From the NCBI GenBank assembly GCA_017561205.1, contig JAFZDL010000025.1, positions 97,417 through 161,416 of the forward strand: 64,000 bases of DNA. The letters run 5' to 3'. Below the pieces are notes generated by a model. It made no database searches and had not been told where the DNA came from. It saw only the letters and a list, made by a program, of their open reading frames with translations. Below, piece after piece: positions 1 through 7,522 of this stretch. Positions within the stretch are counted from its first letter, which is position 1, and the number at the start of each line of letters is the position of its first letter. Position numbers and translations under genes: made by a program. This DNA comes from Oscillospiraceae bacterium (GTDB lineage Bacteria; Bacillota; Clostridia; Oscillospirales; Oscillospiraceae).

Positions 1-94
1 GAACAACGTAGCTGATACCAATCAACAGTGCATAACGGAACACTTTGTACAAAAATGAGGCACAAGGTTCGATAATTTTCTTATTAAATTTCAT
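1..94 (-). CDS. Carbohydrate ABC transporter permease, 5' end only
   Basis: Only the first 31 codons are in the window and the gene runs off the left edge. The visible start reads MKFNKKIIEPCASFLYKVFR followed by a hydrophobic stretch, as expected for a cytoplasmic tail leading into the first membrane helix of a MalG/AraQ-type permease. A strong GGGAGGAGGT ribosome binding site sits 6 bases before the ATG. It lies 18 bases downstream of another sugar permease gene, so the two probably form a heterodimeric channel. The family call rests on position and the N-terminal pattern only. Confidence 0.6.
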   Translation of the reverse strand, partial: MKFNKKIIEPCASFLYKVFRYALLIGISYVV

Positions 95-112
95 AATCGT
101 ACCTCCTCCCTC

Positions 113-1012
113 TTAGTCCATAGAAATAACCTTGCGGGACAAGAATGCATTCACGATAACGACCAGGATAAAAATCGCCACAGAATAGCCCCAGCTCATT
201 GCACAGGCGTAGTCGAAGTTACCTAACATATTTGTATCGATCATGCTAACAATAGAGTTAGTGCTTGCATTGAAGTAATCAATGATTGTATAGATCAAAC
301 ACAACAGTATGCTGGGTGTAAGCAACGGGAATGTAATCTTCCAGAAAGTCTCCCACTTGGTTGCACCTTCCATCTCAGCCACTTCGTAAAGGTAGGCAGG
401 AATGGTCTGCAAGCCGATGATAAACAGAATGATCTGGATACCTGCGCTCCACAGCAGATTAAACAACTGCGTAGCATATCCGGTAAACTTCTCAATGATA
501 GAAGACAACGGGCCAAAGCTTCCGACGATTTCTTGCAGGAAACCACGTGCCTCACCGCTCATCATAAAGAAAGAATTGGTTGTGTCCTTCAACTCATCTC
601 TGCCACCCAAGTCGTTGAAGACTTGCAGAACCTGGTCAGCTGCGAAGATAACCGGCAAGAACATAATGGCACGGAACAACAAACGTCCGGCAAACTTTTC
701 GTTCAGCAAAATTGCCAGGAACATACTGATGAACATAATCACCAGGATCTTAATAGCAGCTTCCTTGACCACCGACCACAAAGCTTGTATAAACTTTGCG
801 TCACCGGTAAACATTTTATCAAAGTTTCCCCAACCAATAGGATCAAACACCAAACCCTCTTGACCAACAGTAACATCATTGAAAGAGTACATCAATGACT
901 GAGCAACGGGTTTTGCAAACAGGAAAATGAATCCAATAATAAAAGGCAATACAAACATCCAGCCTGTGGTATCAGTGGGAGTTATAATTTTAAGTCTCTT
1001 ATTTCTTTTCAT
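113..1012 (-). CDS. Sugar ABC transporter permease (MalF/UgpA-like)
   Basis: This 299-residue integral membrane protein has a cytoplasmic N-terminus, a first helix near residues 18-35 and five further hydrophobic segments. The binding-protein-dependent transport loop is near residues 213-232 (EVAEMEGATKWETFWKITFP), matching the EAA motif that contacts the ATPase. It should pair with the permease cut by the window edge. Its start codon overlaps the stop of the DUF5696 gene as ATGA, with GGGAGG inside that gene's end, so translation is probably coupled. No ATPase gene is nearby; such importers usually share an MsmX-type ATPase encoded elsewhere. The substrate is unknown. Confidence 0.88.
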   Translation of the reverse strand: MKRNKRLKIITPTDTTGWMFVLPFIIGFIFLFAKPVAQSLMYSFNDVTVGQEGLVFDPIGWGNFDKMFTGDAKFIQALWSVVKEAAIKILVIMFISMFLAILLNEKFAGRLLFRAIMFLPVIFAADQVLQVFNDLGGRDELKDTTNSFFMMSGEARGFLQEIVGSFGPLSSIIEKFTGYATQLFNLLWSAGIQIILFIIGLQTIPAYLYEVAEMEGATKWETFWKITFPLLTPSILLCLIYTIIDYFNASTNSIVSMIDTNMLGNFDYACAMSWGYSVAIFILVVIVNAFLSRKVISMD

Positions 1013-3447
1013 TTCGTACCTCCCAAAACAACCTTATACTGCTTAGCCGGAATTTCTACGCCTTCAGCAGTCGTGTATGCTTCATCGCGGTAATTGACAA
1101 TGACCTTACCGTTTTCATACGCAGTCTCGGTGACATCCTCAGCAATAGTCGCATGGTCAATGATGTTCTTACCTGCAAACTGAGCCGATACATCCTGCAG
1201 AGTCTTATAGTGCTCTATAATCTTCTCTTTCCAGCGCTTGTAGGAGTAAGAAACCATATCATCATATTCAGTACCAACCAACTGGTCAACATCACCGTAA
1301 ATCAGGTTGTACTTCAAATTGCTGCCATTCTCCAGAACCTTCAGCAACTCCTGCTCGTAGTCAACGGACATATTGAAGGCGGTAGGTGCAAGTACTGTAT
1401 TTCCCTGCATAGCAATCTGATAGAAAGGTACTGTATGATCAGCCAAATCATAATCACTACTGCCGTTTGCAACATCGGAAACAATGTCGGAGTAGGCCAA
1501 TGTGTAAGCATTGCCACCATGCACCATGACGAAATCAGCGTTCTCATCTGCATATTTCAATGCCTCTTTCCAGAACTCCATAGAATGGGTTCTTGTAGTG
1601 GAAGGCACATCGTCCGCATAGTCGGTATACAGCACCTTACCAATACGGTCAAGGGAAATGTTATTGATCTTCCATTCTGCAGCAGCATCCACAAATTTTG
1701 TTACAAGGCCGGGCAGCTTTGCCGGATAGAGAATATTCCAGCGGCTGGTATCATCCATCTGCTCAGAGTCCAAAATAAACTGATACTGGAATGCATATTT
1801 ATCAAAGAAGGTCTTAGCTGTGTCCGCATTGGTATCATAGCCATTGCCGTTGTTGTAAACATCAACAGGATTGGACTCCAGGAAGAAAACTACTCCTTCC
1901 TGATTCAAATAGTCAATCATAGCGCGGAATTCTTTTTTGGAACCCAGAACAGACTCGGTCTCAACCGTGCTATACACCTTGTTGTTCAAACCGCCGTCCA
2001 AAGCGCCAATATAGTTGATAACCAAGTTATCAATACCCTCAGCCTTCAACTCCTTAACGATAGTTACCACATCATTATAGGTAGTCAACGGTGTAACAAC
2101 AGGCTTCTTGACGCCAAAGACATACTTTTCAATGCTAACGGCACCGACCAAATCCAAAATTAAGTACTTTTTATTCGCAAGGGCAGACTTCTTCAGCTGG
2201 TTAGCCTCCTGAAGTTGCTCTCTGTACTTCTCAGCCATACCAACATAATTAGCCTTATCGCCATTCAGGAAATAGTAGCGAACAGCAAAATTCTGATTAA
2301 CAAGCTGATTGTCACTAATAGCCAAAACTCTGGCTTCCTGACCTGCGTAAGTACTGGCAGCCGTTTTGATGTATTTATGCTCAACCATATGCACAACAGG
2401 GTGAATCATATTGTAAGAGCTGACCTTACCACTGGTACTTGCAACAATGCTGGAACTTGCATCACCGGAAACGATCACGCCGAGGAACGCCTTATCCTGT
2501 GTAGCCACACTGTTGGGAGTTTCCTCGCCATCGTGAGTTTTCTCGATATCAGCAGTTTCCTTTACTCCCTCCCACTTGGAACCAAAAATAGGCAAACTGA
2601 TCTGTTCCTTCACAGTCTCAGCTTTTTCCAGACCCAAGGTGATATTATTGCCATAAACCGTATTGTTGTAGAAAACAATATCGTTATGGTTCTTGCCGTT
2701 ATTAAAATCAATCAGTGCGCCAGAGCCATCGGGAACCAACAATTCACCAGGCTGGGATTCATTGGCAGCGCCAAAATAAGGCAAGAGCTTAATATCAAGA
2801 ATTGCGTAGGGATAGGTACCAACGCCCTTGATCTCTTCGGTTACAATTTCAGCCTGGAAGGCACCATCCACAATGCTGTACTGAACGGGAATATATACAT
2901 TTGCAATGGGGAATCCAAATGTGAACTTCACACCGGAACCATCAGCAAGCTTCTCATATTCCATACAGCCTTTGAGAATGCTATCACCGTAGTTATTGAA
3001 TTCCTGGTCAACAGGTTGTTTCTTCTCAATATTGAAGAATGTCACATGAATCTGAGCGTTGATCATAGGCTTTCTAACCGGCAGCTTCGCATTTGCGCGG
3101 TCTACAGGATTAGAATACCAAACATTACCCGTTTTCTTTTCAACCACCTTAACTTCACCATTGGTGAAATTAGCCCACAATTCAAGACCATCCTTATCTG
3201 CTACCAACTCAAAGGCTTCCAGATCTTCCTCGGGAACCTTACTGGTATCAGCAGTAATGGCATCATCGATAATCTCGATTGTATTTGCCTTTTCATAAGC
3301 GATATCAGACCAATAGATCTTATATGCGCCCCAGCCCACAGCTACCAGCAGGACAATAATCAATGTCACGCTAATTACACGGGCAATTAACTCACTATTT
3401 CTGTGGAGCGCACGCCTAAATTTGAATAATTTATTTTTAATATCCAT
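1009..3447 (-). CDS. Membrane-anchored DUF5696-type protein, possible glycosidase-like barrel
   Basis: This is a protein of about 812 residues with one membrane helix near residues 23-45 and a large outer domain. The middle (about residues 440-700) alternates strands and helices with repeated phrases such as LVINYIGALDGG and FVMVHGG, resembling a glycosidase-type TIM barrel. The C-terminus (VIVNYRDEAYTT) resembles the small beta domain that ends many glycosidases. I recall the family as DUF5696, of unknown function. The start is placed at 3447, where GGAG is well spaced. An upstream ATG at 3474 overlaps the previous stop as ATGA and is an alternative. It sits between the YIP1 gene and the second permease pair, which suggests a role in glycan capture or processing. 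Catalytic residues cannot be assigned by eye. Confidence 0.7.
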   Translation of the reverse strand: MDIKNKLFKFRRALHRNSELIARVISVTLIIVLLVAVGWGAYKIYWSDIAYEKANTIEIIDDAITADTSKVPEEDLEAFELVADKDGLELWANFTNGEVKVVEKKTGNVWYSNPVDRANAKLPVRKPMINAQIHVTFFNIEKKQPVDQEFNNYGDSILKGCMEYEKLADGSGVKFTFGFPIANVYIPVQYSIVDGAFQAEIVTEEIKGVGTYPYAILDIKLLPYFGAANESQPGELLVPDGSGALIDFNNGKNHNDIVFYNNTVYGNNITLGLEKAETVKEQISLPIFGSKWEGVKETADIEKTHDGEETPNSVATQDKAFLGVIVSGDASSSIVASTSGKVSSYNMIHPVVHMVEHKYIKTAASTYAGQEARVLAISDNQLVNQNFAVRYYFLNGDKANYVGMAEKYREQLQEANQLKKSALANKKYLILDLVGAVSIEKYVFGVKKPVVTPLTTYNDVVTIVKELKAEGIDNLVINYIGALDGGLNNKVYSTVETESVLGSKKEFRAMIDYLNQEGVVFFLESNPVDVYNNGNGYDTNADTAKTFFDKYAFQYQFILDSEQMDDTSRWNILYPAKLPGLVTKFVDAAAEWKINNISLDRIGKVLYTDYADDVPSTTRTHSMEFWKEALKYADENADFVMVHGGNAYTLAYSDIVSDVANGSSDYDLADHTVPFYQIAMQGNTVLAPTAFNMSVDYEQELLKVLENGSNLKYNLIYGDVDQLVGTEYDDMVSYSYKRWKEKIIEHYKTLQDVSAQFAGKNIIDHATIAEDVTETAYENGKVIVNYRDEAYTTAEGVEIPAKQYKVVLGGTK

Positions 3448-3470
3448 ATTCTTCTCCGTTCCACAAAAAA

Positions 3471-4109
3471 TCACTGATAACTAAGCTCGAAATACAAGGA
3501 TGCCACGAAGAAATACACCTGCTGGAACAGCATAATCAGCATCAATGCAAGGAACAAAATAATAATCAGGCCAACAACAGTAAGCAAAATAGCAAGAAAA
3601 GTTTTAGCAAAAGAATACTCATGAATTTCTTCCAAACCGCTAAAAGCAATAAATGCGCCCCAAATTTCAGACACAATAATTGCATAGGTCAAGAACACCT
3701 GCTCATCACCGGCCAGCACCCAGCTGCCACAGACAGTAATAAAGCGAACAATGATATAGGGCACCAGCGCATTTGCGCAAACCACACAAATATCCTTCAG
3801 CTTTCCCTTACCATCCAGCAGTGTGCAGAAACACCAGTTGGAAATAGCAACCATAAAGAAAATCATTATGGTAACAACAGATGTACGAAGCAAGCTGGTA
3901 TCTGCAGAATCAAATGTGTTCATGTCATAGCCCGTGGCTGTACGATGGAACATTTCCACCAAAAGCCACAAGGCAATGGTAATTGCAACAACCGCAGAGG
4001 AGCCCTTTTTGTTTGCCTTCAGCTCCAGGAAGCCATCCCGGGGATGCATACAGATATAAAAAGGATACAAATAGGGGCTCATTGTATCAAAGCCAGTACG
4101 TTTTTTCAT
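3471..4109 (-). CDS. YIP1-family membrane protein
   Basis: This 212-residue protein has about five hydrophobic segments separated by short polar loops. The N-terminal PFYICMHPRDGFLELK stretch is typical of bacterial YIP1-domain proteins, which begin with a pattern around a P-F-x-x-I motif before the first helix. The function of bacterial YIP1 proteins is unknown. The gene begins 5 bases after the NHL/TPR gene and touches the DUF5696 gene, so it is fully embedded in the transporter operon. It may be a membrane partner of the flanking secreted proteins. Confidence 0.75.
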   Translation of the reverse strand: MKKRTGFDTMSPYLYPFYICMHPRDGFLELKANKKGSSAVVAITIALWLLVEMFHRTATGYDMNTFDSADTSLLRTSVVTIMIFFMVAISNWCFCTLLDGKGKLKDICVVCANALVPYIIVRFITVCGSWVLAGDEQVFLTYAIIVSEIWGAFIAFSGLEEIHEYSFAKTFLAILLTVVGLIIILFLALMLIMLFQQVYFFVASLYFELSYQ

Positions 4110-4114
4110 TACAA

Positions 4115-5668
4115 TTAATCCCCTTTCCTAGTGGAAATTTTCCACGCAATCTTATTGCAGATTTGTTTAATCTGATCATAGCCCAGAATGCCGATCATAG
4201 CTAAAATAACCACCGTAGCTAGCAGACCGAAGTTTGCGCGCACGATCTCGTCGCGCAGACCGGCTTTCGCCTCTGCATAACCATCCTGGTCCTTGCCCAT
4301 CATAAAGAAGTCCATAGCCTGCTCATACTTACCGGTCTGGAACATCTCCTGGGACTGTTCATTGTCCATGGCCAGACAAGCCTTACCCATACCAACATAA
4401 GCACGGGTAAAGTTGGGGTTCATAAGCAGAACCTCTTCCCAGTAGTGGACGGAGTCAATATAACGACCCTCATTATACAGGTTGTTTGCCTCACGGATCT
4501 TTTCACCGTAGAGAGTCTGTGTCATAACTGTAATGGTCAGCTTCTTAGCATCCAAAACCAAAAGGTTATTCTCACTGTCAGACTCGATGCCCATAGGGCT
4601 CAGGAACAAACCCTTCTGGTTGCCGTAACCGCCGAAAACACTCAGCAAATTACAGTTTTTATCATACTGGAACAGGCGACCAGTCGCGGAATCAAGCACA
4701 GTAAAAACGCCTTCATCATCGACAGTCAAATCAACCATCTGCATATTCTTTTGCATACTGGTTTGAGAAATACTATAGAAGTCGATGTTTTGCGCAAACA
4801 CGTTTTTACCCAAAGCATTCAGCTTAACAACAGTGGATGCAATATTATCCTTGATGGGAGAAACACCATAGACAAAGCGATCTTCAGACCAAAACAGGTT
4901 GTTGAATGCAACGGGCTGGTAGCTTTCACCTGTTTGGGCGCTCTGCTCAGCAGTCAGAATCTTTCGCCACATAAACTCAATCTTCATGGCGGCAGTCTGC
5001 TTCAGCTTATTGGTACCGTAGAAACCCAAGAAATTATTGGCGCTGTCGATCATCAAAGCACCGTTAACGGAAACCGCAGGATCACCGGTGACAATGTACA
5101 TAATACCCATGTTGTCAACAATAATTCTCTTAGGTTCCAGACCCTTGGCTTTCTCCAGCATTACGTCCTTGGGCAGGGTATAAATTTTGCTGACATTACC
5201 CTCAAGATCGGACACCAATACACGGTCGTTCTCAGTGTCTGCAATGTACAATGTACCACTGGTTTCACGGTAGAACAGGCCGCTTGCACCCTTTGCCAAG
5301 GTCAAGGTCTCATCCTTATAATTAAAGGTTCTGAGTTCTCTGAACAGGGTATAATCCTTGTTCAGAATAATTACCTTAGCAAATTGCTTATCAGTCTTAT
5401 TACCGTATTCGTCTACCTCATAATAGTGATCAATGATAAACACACGATCGCTCTTGTCTACAAAGATCTCAGTGGGCTCCAACAGGCGTTCGGTGCCCAT
5501 TACTGTCTCGTCAACAACCTTCTTTACCTTATAAATGTTTGTGGACGGAACAGCTACTGAATCTTCGTATGTATAAGCCCTGTCAGGCTGGCCAGCGAAG
5601 GCTGCAATTCCGGTGCAACTCAGAGCAAGCACTAAAACCAGAAGCAGGCAAAATAACTTTTTTCTCAT
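4115..5668 (-). CDS. Secreted NHL/six-bladed propeller plus TPR protein with C-terminal membrane helix
   Basis: This protein of about 517 residues has an N-terminal signal sequence ending near AFAGQ. Residues 30-375 carry repeated units of the form D-x-x-x-x-IYIAD-x-x-N-x-R (for example LYIADTENDRVLV and IMYIVTGD), typical of NHL propeller blades. Residues 385-470 look like TPR helices (ANNLYNEGRYIDSVHYWEEV, NPNFTRAYVGMGKACLAM). One membrane helix lies near residues 478-500 with a basic tail. The chosen ATG has GAGG 7 bases upstream; a GTG two codons earlier is too close to it. Propellers usually bind ligands or partners, so an extracytoplasmic scaffold beside the permeases is plausible. No enzymatic motif was seen. 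Confidence 0.75.
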   Translation of the reverse strand: MRKKLFCLLLVLVLALSCTGIAAFAGQPDRAYTYEDSVAVPSTNIYKVKKVVDETVMGTERLLEPTEIFVDKSDRVFIIDHYYEVDEYGNKTDKQFAKVIILNKDYTLFRELRTFNYKDETLTLAKGASGLFYRETSGTLYIADTENDRVLVSDLEGNVSKIYTLPKDVMLEKAKGLEPKRIIVDNMGIMYIVTGDPAVSVNGALMIDSANNFLGFYGTNKLKQTAAMKIEFMWRKILTAEQSAQTGESYQPVAFNNLFWSEDRFVYGVSPIKDNIASTVVKLNALGKNVFAQNIDFYSISQTSMQKNMQMVDLTVDDEGVFTVLDSATGRLFQYDKNCNLLSVFGGYGNQKGLFLSPMGIESDSENNLLVLDAKKLTITVMTQTLYGEKIREANNLYNEGRYIDSVHYWEEVLLMNPNFTRAYVGMGKACLAMDNEQSQEMFQTGKYEQAMDFFMMGKDQDGYAEAKAGLRDEIVRANFGLLATVVILAMIGILGYDQIKQICNKIAWKISTRKGD

Positions 5669-5691
5669 ATACACACCTCACTTCAAAGTTC

Positions 5692-6552
5692 TTAATCCTT
5701 AATACCGGAATGTGCCATCGTCTGCAGCATTTTGCTCTGGTTAAGCACGAATGCTACAATAGGCGGAATCATCAGCAACACACTAGCTGCCGCAGACGCA
5801 CCGGAACGGGCGATACCGCCGGCGGTAATCTGACTCAATGCTGTAGGCAGCAACTTCAGATCTTCTCTAAAGATAACACCACTAGAACCATTATTCCAAA
5901 CACTCTGGAAGGACAGAACCACAACAGTCATAAATGCAGGCTTAACATTGGGCAAAACCACGTTATAGAAAATTCTAAAGTCGTTGGCGCCGTCCAGCTT
6001 TGCAGCGTCCAACAAAGAATCCGGAATCTGCAGCATAAACTGACGAAGCAGGAACATATGGAGGGTGGAAGCAAGGGAAGGCAGAATCAAAACCCAGTAG
6101 GTATTGATCAGACCCAGCTTAGCCTTAACAATGTATGAAGGCAGCGCCGTAACACCACCGGAGAACAGCAGAGTCAGCATGATCAGTCGCCACAGGCCAT
6201 TCTTACCGGGGAACTTCTTCTTAGCGAAGGGATAAGCAGCCATTGAGCCGATCAAAACACCAATGGTGGTGCTGACAAGACTGACAAAAATAGAGTTAAA
6301 CAGATATCTGCTAAACGGAACTGTCAAGTCAGCCACCAAGGTGAACAACTGTGAATAGTTGGCGCCGGTGGGGTTAACCACATAGAAACGCGGGGGGAAG
6401 ATGAAACGTTCTTCAACAGGCTTGAAGGACTGGATGATACTGTAGTACATGGGCAAGCCCATAAAACAACCTACAACAACCAACATCAACAAGACCAAAA
6501 AGTTGCCGGTATGAGAGCGATTCAATTGTTTTTTGATTCTTATTCTTTTCAT
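5692..6552 (-). CDS. Carbohydrate ABC transporter permease (MalG/AraQ-like)
   Basis: This 286-residue inner-membrane permease has six hydrophobic segments. The EAA loop is near residues 185-205 (LLDAAKLDGANDFRIFYNVV), and the C-terminus SKMLQTMAHSGIKD is typical of the MalG/LplC branch, which usually ends in G-x-x-K-D/G. The ATG at 6552 has TAGGAGAG at good spacing; longer in-frame starts lack a site. The gene overlaps the end region of the preceding UgpA-like permease gene's non-coding tail by position only, with a 13-base gap, and pairs with it. Confidence 0.88.
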   Translation of the reverse strand: MKRIRIKKQLNRSHTGNFLVLLMLVVVGCFMGLPMYYSIIQSFKPVEERFIFPPRFYVVNPTGANYSQLFTLVADLTVPFSRYLFNSIFVSLVSTTIGVLIGSMAAYPFAKKKFPGKNGLWRLIMLTLLFSGGVTALPSYIVKAKLGLINTYWVLILPSLASTLHMFLLRQFMLQIPDSLLDAAKLDGANDFRIFYNVVLPNVKPAFMTVVVLSFQSVWNNGSSGVIFREDLKLLPTALSQITAGGIARSGASAAASVLLMIPPIVAFVLNQSKMLQTMAHSGIKD

Positions 6553-6565
6553 AATCTCTCTCCTA

Positions 6566-7498
6566 TTAATCGTCAACCAAGACCTTGTTGATTACCTTAT
6601 TGACAATCAGCATAACCATCAGAAGGACAGTACTGATTGCGCAAGCATAACCCAACTCGTACCGAGCTCCACCATAGTCATCAATATGGTTGATGATGGT
6701 ATGGGTTGCATAGTCTGTGGAGGGGTTACCACAAAGGGCTGCAGGCACACCGCCAACTGCAAAGGAGCTGGAAATCTGCATAACTGCACCGAACAAAAGC
6801 TGAGGCTTCATCTGGGGCAGAGTCAAGTACCAAATCTCCTGGAAACGGTTGTGAACACCGTCAATAGCGCCGGCTTCATACAACGTAGTATCAACAGTCT
6901 TAAAGCCAGCCAGGAAGGACAGGAAGCTGGTACCCAAGCTCAACCACAACTGAACAATGATAACACAAGTCAACATATAGTCGGTGTTACTCAGCCACAA
7001 AATAGGTGCATCGATAATGCCTAAATCCAGCAGCACGCCGTTCAAGACACCGTAACGGTCACCGCTGAGGATGAAGGTCCAAATGAAGAAAACACCACCG
7101 CTAATAGAAGGTGCATAGAAGATCAGGGTCATAAATGCACGAATCCGGCGAGGCAGTTCGTTGATGAACCAAGCGAAGACAAAACATGCCATATAGCCAA
7201 CAGGGCCAGTGATCAATGCCATGATCAAGGTATTCTTAACCGCAATGATGAACACATCATCATTCAAGAACAGTGTCTTGTAATTGTCAAAACCAACCCA
7301 GTTGGGGGTCTGCAACAAATTAAAATCAGTAAAACTTAGCGTAATTGCCGCGACAACAGGTATAACTGTAAAAATAAAGAAGGCAATCAAGAACGGCGCA
7401 ATCATAAAATAGCTGGAGCGCTCAGCACGCATATGCTTAAGCGTGTGCTTCATTTTATATGATGCCGTTAACCTTTCAGGTTTCTTTGAACGACTCAT
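6566..7498 (-). CDS. Sugar ABC transporter permease (UgpA/LplB-like)
   Basis: This 310-residue protein has a basic N-terminal tail, a first helix at about residues 33-55 and six hydrophobic segments in all. An EAA-type loop (LYEAGAIDGVHNRFQEIWYL) contacts the transporter ATPase. The gene follows the solute-binding protein gene by 24 bases with an AAAGGA ribosome site and precedes the MalG-like permease, giving the standard order of binding protein, permease A and permease B. This is the first of two permease pairs in the operon. Confidence 0.9.
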   Translation of the reverse strand: MSRSKKPERLTASYKMKHTLKHMRAERSSYFMIAPFLIAFFIFTVIPVVAAITLSFTDFNLLQTPNWVGFDNYKTLFLNDDVFIIAVKNTLIMALITGPVGYMACFVFAWFINELPRRIRAFMTLIFYAPSISGGVFFIWTFILSGDRYGVLNGVLLDLGIIDAPILWLSNTDYMLTCVIIVQLWLSLGTSFLSFLAGFKTVDTTLYEAGAIDGVHNRFQEIWYLTLPQMKPQLLFGAVMQISSSFAVGGVPAALCGNPSTDYATHTIINHIDDYGGARYELGYACAISTVLLMVMLIVNKVINKVLVDD

Positions 7499-7522
7499 TA
7501 CTTTCTATCCTTTCAAAATAGT